Shown: positions 34,952 to 46,531, counted from the first letter of the stretch. The stretch is 64,000 nt of DNA from Saturnia japonica (GCA_033032175.1 CM065307.1:4340001-4404000), one strand, 5' to 3'. Numbers and translations are program-made. Notes: generated by a model from the letters alone, not told the origin.

Positions 34952-35046
34952 CTCGCCCGTTTCTTCATGTTTACTGTCCAATTATCTGGATTTTTCTGCC
35001 GTTTTCTTGACTGTCTGGGTAGACACGGTGACACGGGATGTTCCAT
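34952..35046 (-). CDS. Exon 1 of the same fragmentary insect protein
   Basis: ATG at 35046-35044 opens 31 codons plus two bases, ending at a donor (GCGAG|GTTCGT). The peptide is strongly basic in its second half (RQSRKRQKNPDNWTVNMKKRA). The pattern R/K-rich, N-P-x-x-W-x-x-N is the typical opening of the family suspected for exon 2. The intron to 34519 would be 432 bp and the splice preserves frame. Without a transcript this remains a model. Confidence 0.45.
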
Positions 35047-37200
35047 AATTTAAAAGAAACAATAGTTTTGTTTGTTTTATCAAAAATATACAGCTAAAAT
35101 CATTAAAACCCAAGAGCAAATTCACCATTTATCAACTCTGATCCCATACTAAATTCTAGTTCCTGATTTGCCGAAATGGAGACTGCCATGTTAGAAATCA
35201 ACACACTAGGAGAATGCCGCTTTTGAAAATTACCTTAAAGTTTAAAGTGGTTTTTAATAGGAAGATTACCGTTTCTATAAGAAACTTATTATTCAAGATG
35301 AAAACTTTGATAATAGACAATATTTTGGCATTGATAACTTATTTTTGGCCAAATGTGGAGATTGCCGTTTTTGATATGACTCATTTTATTTACATAGAAA
35401 TAAAAATTCAATTTTGGTATAATATGAGACTTATAATTATAATACCTAATACCGTTTGAACGATCACCATAAAAGTTGATAGATCTAAGTATTTTTTCAT
35501 GAAGATGGTTTTTATGCTATCACTGTACGTGAAAGGAACCGCTGAGAATGAGTTATTAAAAAGCCGAACAATGTCTACGGAACCAGTTAGTACATAATGT
35601 ATTATGATAAATATTAATGTATTGAATAAGCTAGTGTATTGGTCATAAATTCACTTATGTAAATACTGTTAGGTGACTATGTGAATGAAATTGATAACAA
35701 TTTAACCTGTTTAGTCGCTCCGGACTCGCGCTGTGAAATCGCGGCGAGAATTCACGATATTCACAGTCGGGTTCACGCACTCGTACTAGATGGACGTAAC
35801 TACAGCTGCTGCGTCTTTAAATCTACGTGCACTGGCATTTTATAATCATATGCTTAATAAAGATATAAAATAAACAAAGAAAAAACAGATGGTGGATACC
35901 GAGTGTACATCGCAACAGAACGAGTATATTATAACATGATACACCTACCTAAAGTACCGTCAAATCTGGCGATATTATCATAATTAATGTTGAATAATTT
36001 AAACATATAAACATATTACATTCTATTTAAACATAATAGAATTATTACAATACAGTATTATTAGCTTAGCATATTGAATTTATAAAAAATCGAAATGCGA
36101 TGCCGTGAATGTGGATAAACGTTCAGACTGTTCGCGTTGTGCAGTCGAAAACCCTTTGAAGCGGACATAAAAAACCGACTCGGAACGGAAACCGAGGCGC
36201 AAACAGGCATGAACCCCATGAACAGGCGTGTAATTCATCTACAATCGCGTCCAGTCCCTTTCACGGGTGTGTCTGGAGCGGTCAATATATAGGAATGACT
36301 ACCAAGTGCAGCTGCCGGGAAACATCGATAGGAAGTGGCTAATTAGGCAAGCAGTAGAAAATAGACTGTCTACCACTAAGCTACAGTTTCATCATAATGC
36401 TTTATTTCTGATATTCAATTCAAAGCTTAAGCTAAAACATTGGACGCGACATTCGACTGTGCTGATATTGGACCGTTATAGCTTCAAGTAACAGATTTTC
36501 AGCCTTCTCGATTAATATACGTTTTATTTCAAGCAGGATAGCAACGAATTTGTAAAATATTGTCAGTTCATTTCAAATCGTTTATGAATACATAAAAAAT
36601 GGAATTTGAATGAAATCTTCAGATACCAATTTCCTTAGTATTGCATCTAAAATTAAAAACGAAATTATCAGTCTTAAAATAGTTATTCCATATTTTATAG
36701 AAATGTTATACAATGCAGAAGTCGCTATGATAGTAAACTTGCATACGTTCAAAACTTTAGAAGACTTTTATGTTCACACATTTCCTCGTATAAATTTTGA
36801 GAGTTTACATATTTACAACATTGCTCACCTTAACAGAATAACGCAATATTATCCTATTTTGAAAAGTTATACAACACTATACCATACACAATTGTAAAAA
36901 AGGATTAAATTTGATTGCATCTTGCAGGTAGTACAATTTTAAGATATAAACGTCTGAGCTACTACAACGAATTTAAAACGAGGAAAATATTTGTGCGTCG
37001 CATTAAAGTAAACATTTTGACACAGCGTACAGTATGACTAGTAAGATAAATATAAATGCATTATATAAAATTATAAAAGTATTGCTAAAGCTCTTCTAAA
37101 TACATTGTTTTTATACAAACTGTGATCTTATATTCCTATTCACTGAGAGCGCACCAATGCCGGGATCTGAGGTCGGACGGACGCGCTCCCAGGGTGCTGG
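35047..37200. other. No gene recognised; SINE A fragment at 36296-36400
   Basis: The stretch 36296-36400 (AAGTGCAGCTGCCGGGAAACAT) is a decayed piece of SINE family A. Three further GGAGA-TGCC motifs lie at 35178, 35209 and 35357. The part below 37200 should include the 3' UTR of the serotonin receptor. The nearest AATAAA on its strand is at 36528-36523, which would give a UTR of about 680 nt. Confidence 0.45.
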
Positions 37201-38095
37201 CTATCTTCTTGATCTACAATATTGACATCTTAACACCTTCTTAAAGGCCTGCCTAAAAACTTTATTAAATATCGTGTAGAATATTGGGTTCACCATCGAA
37301 CTGGCGTACCCCAGCCAGAGCGCGAAGTCGAAAACCCAGTGCGCAATTTTCCCTTCGCAATCAGGGCATATTGCAGGCACCATATTCAAAATGAAAAACG
37401 GAGCCCAAAGAACAACAAAAGTGAAGAAGACTACGCCTAATACTTTAGTTGCTTTTTGCTCCAAACGAAGTATCCTTCCATGACGAGATGAATTTCTAGA
37501 AATGACGCTCGAGTTTCTCGAATGATGTGTTCGTGGCATTTGACGTTGTGGTGTAGACATGTTCGGCTGAGTTCTTGCTAAGGTTCTCTGGGTACGGATG
37601 CTTCGGACAGGAGTCGATAGGGTTGTTCTAGCTCCACCGAAGCTGGAACCTCTTCGGAACCTCCTTGCTTCTTCCCAAGTAACCATAGAGGCTGCACCAC
37701 GACTTGGCCGTCTGAACAAAGGCGTTGATGGTTCATCTTTCATGTTACCATTTCTAGAGTATCCATTACAACCGTTTATATCTCCTCCTGGGACGATGAT
37801 AACTTCTGTGGTGCGTCGTGGTGGAGTAGAATCCGACCCAAAATAAGGACATGTGCATGGAGGTGGTAAAAGAAGGCCATCTTCGGAACTTCTTGACTTA
37901 GTAGTCAAAGCGGCAGGTGCTAACAGTCCGTCGTTGCTTTCATCGTCAGATGCGCTTCTTGGTCTATGTACAGGAGTGTTCTGATCACAAGCATAAGAAG
38001 GTCGACGTCGTTCTTGAAGCATTGATGATGGTGAGCTAGAAGAGATACTCAGCGATCCCGGAGTCAGCATACCTCCTCTATCAGACACGTTCGTT
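37201..38095 (-). CDS. 5-HT2A: Serotonin 5-HT2-type receptor, last exon: end of loop 3, TM6, TM7, C-tail
   Basis: Final exon of an insect serotonin receptor of the 5-HT2 group, a plasma-membrane GPCR expected to couple to Gq and phospholipase C. It begins after a TTCCTTCTTTTACAG acceptor with one base completing a Gly codon, and ends at TAG 37203-37201. About 210 residues continue the third intracellular loop, rich in Ser, Arg and Pro, with three R-R-x-S motifs. Then come [17 protein letters not shown] and WAPFF (TM6, F-x-x-x-W-x-P-F), a CPDC loop, [14 protein letters not shown] (TM7 with NPxxY) and the helix-8 stretch [14 protein letters not shown]. The [11 protein letters not shown] and [16 protein letters not shown] stretches are those of insect 5-HT2 receptors and not of D2-like dopamine receptors. 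The A versus B subtype is less certain. Confidence 0.88.
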
Positions 38096-38388
38096 CTGTA
38101 AAAGAAGGAATCTTCTTATTATCACCTGAAATTCATATCTCAGGGTAAAATGAATTCTAAATCTATTCTACTAAAGTTTCATCATTATATGCAAATATAA
38201 CTAGGATTTTTATTTTAAACTTGACTATCCAAGCAAGTATGTATTTGTCACTTGTACAAACCCATAATATAGTAGATGATAAAATCAGTTTACGGTCCTT
38301 AAAGTCAGCTATTTTTGGTAGAAGAAAAGCGTGTTTTTTTTTCAAAACAAATGTATAAACAAACAAATAATTGCCAGTTTGATTATAC

Positions 38389-38496
38389 CCTCTGTATTGT
38401 GGTTTTGTCGCAGCGGAAGCTTCCAAGCCGCGAGATAGACGCAACATCTCTGCCCCAAACTGATGCAGTGCCGTCATTGCTGACGGTGTGGGCTCG
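38389..38496 (-). CDS. 5-HT2A: Serotonin 5-HT2-type receptor, loop 3 exon
   Basis: A 108-bp exon too short to stand out as an ORF. Acceptor TTGTCGTTGCACAG, donor CAGAGG|GTATAATC. It encodes SEPTPSAMTALHQFGAEMLR then LSRGLEASAATKPQYR. The first base completes a Ser codon with the exon ending at 43594, and the last two bases complete a Gly codon with the exon starting at 38095, so both junctions are in phase. This stretch, with its likely amphipathic HQFGAEMLRLSRGLE helix, is a recognisable island in the third intracellular loop of insect 5-HT2A receptors as I remember them. An upstream TGTGTAG acceptor at 38525 was considered but is not needed by the model. Confidence 0.8.
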
Positions 38497-38524
38497 CTGT
38501 GCAACGACAACACATTTATGAGGA

Positions 38525-39261
38525 CTACACAATGACAAACAAACATTATTCACAATGTATTGATTTACCATAATTATTAGAAACATATTATAACATACGG
38601 ATTCATTTAGAGCAAGTTAATGATCAATTTTTCTCTAAATATACACAAGTTGCTAGACTCATAGATATCTTTTAAAATCATAAGCATCGGTACGAACTGT
38701 AGTTACTTTTAACTTGACAGAAGTTTTTAAAGTAAACTTTTACATCTCCTTTTATCGAATATGGAATCAATTGATTGTTTTAATTATGCAATAAATTCAA
38801 ATTTTAATACATTGTGAATGGTACATTAATTGGCACATTAACGGTTGTTGCAAAATTAAAGAAATATTAAGAACGTTAACAATGACATTCCATTAAAAGC
38901 AGTTTTAACCAACAAGCTAGTTGTGACATGCGTTTAATAAATTTTAAAACCAAATTTTTCGTATTAAGTTTTTCCATAAATTTGAAATATTTCATTTGTT
39001 CTTTGTTAATAATTTAAGATATTTTTTTAAGTAATGAGATATCTATTAGATCTATATTAATATTTAAAAGCTGAACATAAATTTCTGAAACTATCAGTCA
39101 CATTTTGCATTTTATTATAGCCATATTCATTGAGGAAGTTCATTCGTTATAAAACTTTACACTACAACTTTAAGGAGAGAAGCTGTAATCATGAATGTAA
39201 AGGAATCTGGCATGGTGTAGGCAAGAACGGGAAGTAAGAACAACGAGTCGAATAAAATGAA
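38525..39261. other. Intron of the serotonin receptor gene, no other feature seen
   Basis: AT-rich intron sequence between the exons at 38496 and 43594. No exon or repeat recognised in this part. Confidence 0.6.
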
Positions 39262-39620
39262 CAAAATCAAAATAATCTTTATTCAATTTAGGCCCCAAGA
39301 ATGCACTTATGAACGTCAAAATACTACTGCTGGTTCGGAAAATATACCAGACATCGAGAAGACCCGGTAAGAAACTCGATCGGTTAAATCTTTTTTTTTT
39401 CAACTGTACAAGTGTTAATATAACAGGTACAATAATATTAATTTAGTGGATGCACAGAGAGGGATTCACTTCCAGACATTACTATCATTCACATAATGAT
39501 CCACCCTATAATAACCTTTTGACAGTAAAACTCGCTTGACATGGTTCTTGAACTTGTTTTCCTGCAAGGATATATCGGGAGGGCAAAGTTAATATACCAT
39601 TTTCACGGGTGAAACCGTAG
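39262..39620 (-). pseudogene. 5'-truncated LINE tail in the receptor intron
   Basis: Minus-strand copy of the 27290-27765 element. It includes the region encoding its ORF2 end (TTATTATAGGGTGGATCATT, ATGATAGTAATGTCTGGAAG), the GATCGAGTTTCTTACCGGG and CTTGGGGCCTAAATTGAATAA tail, and an ATTATTTTGATTTTG end. It lies in the same orientation as the host gene. Confidence 0.65.
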
Positions 39621-39649
39621 GACTAAGCTAGTAATAATATATTTACAAA

Positions 39650-41285
39650 AAATATATTCAGGCGAATAGAGAACGCTTACATGCCTTTAAGCATTTAACT
39701 TTAAAGCTTCGTATCCATCAGCGATATATGAGGTAGCTTGGCGGTACACGAGGATAATCCACAAATAGAATTACTTCATTTTCCTAGCCTCGGTTAGCGC
39801 AGCTCTTATGGTAAAAGACTAATGAAGCTAGATATTTGTGAAAAACGTGAGATATGTGAGCGAGCGAGGAATGTGTGCAAAAGTTGCCACCGCTTGCGTC
39901 TCAGTTGAAAAAAGTTAGCTTCGTATCTTCGTATCACTAAGCTATTCATCCGCAATTTACACTACGCTAACTCGAAAATGTCAATTTTAAACCAGAAGTA
40001 TTCCAAAGAAATAATGTGATAACTTGTTTATTAATACCGATATTTTATTGATTTTTTCCCTGTTATTAGTTAATCAGTCAATAGAAGAAACGTCATTATT
40101 TAATTTATTTATTTGTTTTTAATTTACCTTGATATAGCTGCGTTTAGACTTTAAAAGCCGATAAAGTAACGTATAAAAACTACGCCACCTCTTAGTTAGG
40201 GATTACTTATAACTTGGAATTTCAAAATTTAAAAAATAATGTTATTAATTCAAATTCCGGCAAAATAGCATAAAAAAAGTCTATCAAAAATATTATTAAT
40301 ATTTATTACTAGCTCATAACGGAATTAATTTAAATAGTAAAAACAAATTCAACGGTAATAATTAGCATCTTCAAAGTTCTTATTTAAAGAAAAGCTATCG
40401 TGTGATCTCCTGTAAAAATCATACTGCAAAAACGGGTCAAATCTCGATTGAGATGATTTGTTTATTTGATTAACAGCCATGTTTTGGAGGTGGATATGAA
40501 AAAAACGAGTAATTTTGGCTAAAATCTGGCCTAACGTTTACTGGTTAAATTCCATTCTTTAGAATATACTGTGCCTAATTATATAAACTTAAACTATTTA
40601 ATTATTGACAAGACAATAAGGTTAATAATACTTATATTACAATAATTATGCTGTGGAATCGTATATGACTTGTGCCGTTGAAAATATTGTAGGAGTCATT
40701 GTTACTATTACGTAGTTTGTTTTCTTAAGCTTGAGTTTATAGCAACAACGGCCAAGTCATATAAAATTCCTCAACATATAATAAGAAAATAATATAAATC
40801 CTATTGTTTTGTCACCAATTAACATGTTTTAGGCTCATACAATTAGGCATAGTAGAGTCTAAATTCTAAAGAATGGAATTTAACGAGTGACTAATGTAAA
40901 GAGACAAGCGTCCCACACACTCCTCTCGTACACGTGCCTACTCCGCGTTAGCGTAATTTAGTAATCGGCTGATTGCAAAAATTACATTCACTTAGTGTTG
41001 TTTTTAATTTATAACTTCCTTGTTTATTAGAATTTGTATGTAATTTCTTTTGTACTAATTTATAGCCCACACGATAAGCAATTTTGTATTAAAACGGAAA
41101 TTAACCAAAATTCAAGTTAGTGTAGTGTACATTGCTGGTGTCAGTTTGACAGCTTAGCTACGTATCCTCGTACCACGTAAGCTCCTCGCATAGCTTCGGT
41201 GGAAGCCATCGCAACGTTTTATTACGCCGCTAGATATCCTCACACCGCCTAGCTTCCTCGCATGGATACGTAGCCTTACAAATTG
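39650..41285. repeat. Large imperfect inverted-repeat region
   Basis: Two pairs of arms are visible. The inner pair is 40543-40580 (AAATTCCATTCTTTAGAAT) with 40838-40884. The outer pair is about 39905-39985 (TAGCTTCGTATC, TTACACTACGCTAACTCGAAA) with about 41105-41175. The edges also carry CTAGCTTCCTCGCATGGATACG-like sequence. Likely a decayed nonautonomous DNA element about 1.6 kb long inside the receptor intron. Boundaries are uncertain. Confidence 0.4.
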
Positions 41286-42299
41286 AAAATCTATCAAACA
41301 CCATTGATTTCGTGGTAGTGGGAATGAGGCTATTGCGTGTCACTACTTCATATTTATTACAGTTATGTAATGTCAATGTAATAATAACATAAGAATGAAC
41401 TAACTAAACTGAATGAACTAAAGCCTTTAGTAACGATATTATGCGACGGAAGTTTTCCACTAATTTTATTATCTGCATGAAGGTTTTGTTAAAGAAGCCT
41501 CTTAGTTTGAAATTATTTTTTTTAATGAAATTTTACCATTAATTTAGTTTATCTCGTGTTGACGTGAGAAATAAAATTAATGATATTATATTATCTTTGT
41601 AATTAATATTTGTCGGTAGTTAAATAGACCTCTTTTATTAATTTTAAACAATTCAAATTATAATATTTTTTATAATTAATATGTAGGTACCTAAAATTTT
41701 GAGAAATTTAGGTTTAATTTATAACGAGTCACTGGTGTTTGTGAAAAATAATATATTATGAAAAATACTTATTAATACTCTACCTATATTGTTACCAAAT
41801 GAGATGTGAAACAGTCTTTAAATGAATGAATAATTCAAACTTGAAATGCAATGGAAGTTAAATTACATGCACTTGGAGGTAAACAAACATGAACTGTGTT
41901 TAACTGTAATCACAGTAGATTCCAAAAACAGTGACGACCACCAAGAGATCAATGATACATCGCCAGTGGCCGCTGTTCATACCGGCCTGCGTGAATAGGA
42001 ACTGGATACGCAGCTGTTCCCGGCAGATTCTGGCACGCGACGTGTATAAACGAATCACCATGATGGCCTATTTACCATAACTAGCTATCGCCCTAAGTTC
42101 GAAATTCGACCAACGACTTTTTGATCATAAACTGTTTTCTGTTTGACATTTGCAGTTTTCATGAACCTAAAAAATGAGTATTATATACATCAGTTACTGT
42201 CACTTTTCTTTGAGTGACAATGTCAATATTTTGGGGGGTCTAAGTTCAATGGCAATGATCGGGTTAGGATTCGCAGTATTAATTTTTTAATTTAATAAA
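41286..42299. other. Intron sequence, no feature recognised
   Basis: AT-rich. A short stretch near 41930-41960 (CAAAAACAGTGACGACCACC) weakly resembles 9635-9665, but no unit could be defined. Confidence 0.5.
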
Positions 42300-42470
42300 T
42301 TAGTAACAGGTATTATAGATAATTTGTAGCTTTCTGCACTCCTTCTCCGTATAAACTTTAACCATGCCAAATCTCACAGTCTTCCGTGCACGCAATACGC
42401 TTGAAAAGGGGTAGAAAGCTTTTGATTCACGTATTAATACGTAGATATGCAAAGTATTCGCGACCAAGTC
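42300..42470 (-). repeat. Dispersed unit with GTTAAAGTTTATACGGAGAAGG motif
   Basis: Inverted copy of 26570-26705, with the same order of GCGTATTGCGTGCACGGAAG, GTTAAAGTTTATACGGAGAAGG and GCAGAAAGCTACAAATTAT on the minus strand. Confidence 0.55.
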
Positions 42471-42876
42471 GGGTACCTCCCCACTATATTCATAACCATA
42501 CATGCTGGATGTTCTTTTCTTCACCAAGTTGATTAAAGACTTTATAGAGGAACCGAATCTTTGTCGTCTTTGTCATTTACTGTTCCAAGAAAATTACCAA
42601 GACCAGCTAGTTTTAACCCATTTGCAACAGAAAGAGTGCTCTCTAACATGGGGTATAATGTGCCTATAGCGGGAATAACGTGTAATGTCGATGCAGTATT
42701 TTACCAATTATTAGAATTTAATTTGCTTATTTGTTTGTTACCTTTGAATTTGTTTTCTCTTCTGTTTGTTGTTACATTCTATTTAACATATAGACTACGC
42801 TTTTAATTACAGTAGCACTAAGCAATGCTCTCAGTCTAATTTTCTTTACTTGTTTTAGTGTTTATTATGTAATTGT

Positions 42877-43383
42877 TCAAATCTACACAATTAATAAAAT
42901 TTATGTGTGTGTTTGTAATATCAAAATAATAGTTTTTTACTATATGCATATGAAAGTATATACGATAGCTTTAAAAAAGCCCATTTTCAAAATTTTTGTC
43001 TGTCTGTCTGTTTGTTCCGGTTAATCTCAGAAACGGTTGGACCGATTTTGACGGGAATTTCACTAATAAATAGCTGATGATATAGAAAATAACTTGGGCT
43101 ACTTTTATTTTAGAAAAAGAATTAGGGTTCCGCACGAATAGAAACACTGGTCATGACCAGTTTGAATCAATTCGGGCGCTTAAATGGCTTATTCTGAGTA
43201 AACCATAAGAGATATAGCAAATTAATGTTACTACATAATCATAGGCATTAAAAAGACCTACAAAAAATCAGGGAGAGTATACATAATCTTCTAAGGAACA
43301 CCCACAATAGGTATTTTTGTCTTTAAAATAGCCGGGAGTAGTACTGTAGTCTACGTGAGTAAAGCCACAGGCACAGATAGTAA
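42877..43383 (-). repeat. GTGCCCGCGGCTTCGC dispersed family, inverted copy
   Basis: The minus strand starts ACTATCTGTGCCTGTGGC and ends ATTACAAACACACACAT...ATTGTGTAGATTTG, matching the start and end of the 9733 copy. The CCGGTTAATCTCAGAAACGG motif is conserved in the middle. It lies in the receptor intron. Confidence 0.7.
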
Positions 43384-43593
43384 ATAAAAAAATAACCTCG
43401 TTCGTTACTTAGCAGGTTGCAAACATGCAAGTCTGATTGGTTTGGGTGTCTCAAATCTTAAGACGTTATTTCACTCATCCCATTATATTTACCCCATTAT
43501 TAATCCAACCGTTATCGTATCGAATAACTGATGCCACAATAAAAGCACAAAAAGCTCTACACAAAAACATATTCTAGTAATTCACTCTCAAAC

Positions 43594-43717
43594 CTAGAGT
43601 CCTGAAGCCAGAGGTCCCTGGTGTCTATGGGAGGGAGCTCAGTTTCTGTTGAGGCTGCTGAATGCTGTGGAGTCCCGCCTCTGGTCCCGATGAATCTTCT
43701 CCATGTGCAACGTCGAC
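43594..43717 (-). CDS. 5-HT2A: Serotonin 5-HT2-type receptor, loop 3 exon with RRCTWRRF
   Basis: A 124-bp exon between a GTACTTTTTATACAG acceptor and a TCTAG|GTTTGAG donor. It encodes RRCTWRRFIGTRGG, then HSAASTETELPP, then DTRDLWLQDS. The two leading bases complete a Gly codon with the single base left by the exon ending at 55254. The two trailing bases complete a Ser codon with the exon starting at 38496. The RRCTWRR, HSAAST-TEL and LWL-DSE pattern matches the third intracellular loop of insect 5-HT2A receptors as I recall them. The local GC content is clearly higher than the surrounding introns. A SINE begins about 20 bases upstream of its acceptor, on the far side from the exon. Confidence 0.82.
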
Positions 43718-43737
43718 CTGTATAAAAAGTACTACCT

Positions 43738-44010
43738 ATGATGGCTTAATTTTAGCGTGTATGGTCATCGCGTCGATTGGCGAAAGTTCGAATCCCTACA
43801 AGGAGCCAGAAGAAAGAAGAGAAGGAAAATATCATGATAAAAATATAAGATGATGATTAGATATTTTTTAATGCCCATCTGGCTAGCTAGTTGAAAATCT
43901 GCACTTAAGAGACGTTTCTCCCACTTGGCTTAGCGTGTCATCATCTAAGGCCACTATCATCACTTAAAATCAGATGAAATTGTGGTCATACCGCTATAAG
44001 CTATCAAAAA
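43738..44010 (+). mobile_element. tRNA-derived SINE, family A, next to a receptor exon
   Basis: ATGATGGCTTAATTTTAGCGTG and GCGAAAGTTCGAATCCCTACA form the tRNA-like head. GAGAAGGAAAATATCATGATAAAA and GCCCATCTGGCTAGCTAG follow, then a decayed tail. Opposite in orientation to the receptor gene. Its head abuts the splice acceptor region of the exon at 43717. Confidence 0.7.
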
Positions 44011-44199
44011 AAATTAAAAAGTTTTTAATAAACTCCTCATTGTAAATATTGAACTGTGACAAACTTTATTCTGTAAATTATAAGCTACTTAATAATATAA
44101 GATTCGTCGCAAAAGAGTATTCAAACACAACCATTACGTTAAAGTTACACTTTGGGAATAATGCACAATAAAATATAATTACAAGTCTTGTATTAGATT

Positions 44200-44510
44200 C
44201 AAAATTAAAATCATAATCATAATTGCTATATTTAATTTAGGCCCTGAGAAAGTACTTATTGAAAGTCATTACTAATGGTTCAGAAAATATCCCAGTCGTC
44301 GAGAAGACAAAGAAATAAACTCGATCGAGCTTTGTAATTTTTTTGTTACTATATAAAATAATGTTTACATCTTTAGTAGAAGACATCCAGACATCACTAA
44401 CATTCACGTAATTACTCTTCTTAAATTCCTTTTAACAGGAAAAAACCTGTTTGATACGAACCTTGCATTTATTTTCTGAAAAAATCAGTAATGTGCTATG
44501 AAAATTTATA
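44200..44510 (-). repeat. LINE tail fragment (27290 type)
   Basis: The minus strand shows CTCGATCGAGTTTATTTC, CTTCTCGACGACTGGGATA and a CTCAGGGCCTAAATTAAATA tail. It is more decayed than the other copies. Confidence 0.5.
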
Positions 44511-46194
44511 GTAGAATCTAATTAACTTTTATTTGTCTTACTAAGTCAAAAATATAGTATGACTAGTTTATGTTTATATTTAGTACTACGATTATACCAG
44601 TTGACTCAAAGTATTAAGATTTTGCTCATGTAGGTACTGAAATTTCACGATAATATAAAAATCCGTTTGAAACTCTAAATATTAATGTTAAGAACTATCT
44701 CATTGTAATTTTCCATTTCCCATACAAAACGTATGAGTTTATTGTTGTTATAAATTGAAATTTATAACACGTAAAGGTAAACCTACATTGGTTTTTGAAT
44801 ATATGAAAAAAAAAACCAAAGTAGATAAAGATCTGAATCTTGCAGGATCAACGTATATTATTAGTACCAATATATCCTCAAATGATGGTCCAGATATCCT
44901 TCTGCGGCCGATTCAGTATGCTTATCGCCCTATGGCCTTTGTGTTCTACACAAACTAACACGTCTATGTTCACAGCGTTCATATAGTTTGGTACGAGGTT
45001 TACGTAAAATAAATCGAGTTGTTTATTAAATATTCTATATAAAAGTATATTTAACATAAATACAGGAAATTCACACCCGATTCCAATCGAAGTGTGATAA
45101 TTTAAAAACTCTATACGTATTTCAGAATTGAAAACGAAATTTTCGCTTTGTGAGAGGACAATAATTGAATTCGTTCCCGATGGATTTACTGATGTTCGAT
45201 TATAACAGATTAAAGTTGGCCGTTTTCGCACTGCCTGTGCTCTGATTATGCTCCAATTTTATTTACAGCATAATTTACAGAATTTACCTGTCATTTGCAT
45301 TATAAAAGATGCCTCTGTTAGCAGGAAATTAAATACAATTCAAACGAGATAACGAGGTGTTTTTGTAGTGTTGGAATAGGTACTAAGTTTTAAAGAAGAC
45401 TATCACAATACATTAAAAAGAAAACAAAGAACATACGCTCAAGAATATCGAAAACCATGGATGGCATTATGCCGATTTTACGTACATTTTTGTGACGCCG
45501 GGAGTCAAAGGGTTAAAAAAGATGAAAAAAAAATTGGGGCAGAATTATATTGGTTACATTTATTATACTAGTTGCTAGATGCCCCGTGCAACTTCGTCTG
45601 CGTCACATAAGAGAGAGAGAGAGTGAGTCGTAGGCACCTATATTACAATTCTAAAGGAGCTGAAACTTTCTTTGATTTATCTATGAACCATTTGAGCACC
45701 ATTCGCTTTCCCCTCTCCAAATGATTCCGCAGAATAAAAATGCGCGCGCGATACTTGATCATTATTTAGCTGTGAAGTAATTTTAAAACTGTACTATCTC
45801 CTAAGACATTCATTGAAATCAAATGATGTAGAGGGTAATTTTGCTTAACATTAAATACATTTACAAAATTACAAACACTTTCGCACATAAAAAATAAACA
45901 AATTTTATAAAAAAGGTTACAATTGAGTCAACCATAAAAGATAGACATATGCTATCGCTGTCTTTTTTTTGGAACTTTTTAAGAAAAACAATTCTTGTAT
46001 TCGTAATAGATACATAATTTTCACAATTTACGCAGCGTACGCAATGGATGCTCTCAAAAGGGTTACATTTTTCTCATTTTTGCAACATTGAGCTCCTGTT
46101 GGTCATAGCGTGATGTTATATTAATATATAACGGTATGTTATAGTAATTGTGTAAATATTTAAACCAAAAAAAGGAACGTGTGGCAAATGTCCA
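44511..46194. other. Intron sequence, no gene recognised
   Basis: Includes a (GA)n-like microsatellite at 45611-45624, a fragment of the GTGCCCGCGGCTTCGC family near 45570-45610, and a 117-codon open frame on the minus strand (45231-44878) with no recognisable motif, which I treat as chance. Confidence 0.45.
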
Positions 46195-46199
46195 CCTTT

Positions 46200-46403
46200 C
46201 AGAAGATCACAGCCAAATAACCTTGTGTTATCTTCCTGTGATGAGTAAAGTTTCCAGAGCGCCTTGAGAAAGTGGGGGTTCAAAACAGGTAGGGCACAGA
46301 GAAATTTCTTTAAAAAATTTCTCTCTTCTTGAGGCAAAATAGCTTTGGAAGCCTACTCACCACAGGAACACAACACAAGGTTATTTGGTTGTGATCTTCT
46401 GTA
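46200..46403. repeat. Inverted pair of LINE/SINE-type tail fragments
   Basis: 46200-46260 pairs with the reverse complement of 46343-46403 (AGATCACA(G/A)CCAAATAACC and TTCCTGTG(A/G)TGAGTA are shared). About 80 bp lies between the arms, including GGTAGGGCACAGAGAAATTTC as at 25397. Two truncated copies in head-to-head arrangement, or one foldback element. Confidence 0.7.
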
Positions 46404-46531
46404 GATCATCAATACAATAAAAAATAGTGATTATAATGCACCGTCAAGCCTGGTCAAGCTGTCAAAGTCTCTAATGGCTCCAGGGTAATAAAAGATGAAA
46501 GTACAGTAAGTTCGAAAAAGAAATTATAATA

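Noticed and set aside
37201..38095. D2-like dopamine receptor
   Set aside because: The TM6 and TM7 sequence ([27 protein letters not shown]) and the RRCTWRR loop exon fit insect 5-HT2 receptors better.
38497..38524. Alternative acceptor (TGTGTAG at 38526-38525) making the loop-3 exon longer and joinable directly to the exon ending at 55254
   Set aside because: It would skip the well-supported exon at 43717-43594. The acceptor at 38497 has a better tract and is in phase with that exon.
44878..45231. 117-codon minus-strand ORF
   Set aside because: Reads plausibly but matches no family I know and has no clear donor; about this length is expected by chance a few times in 64 kb.
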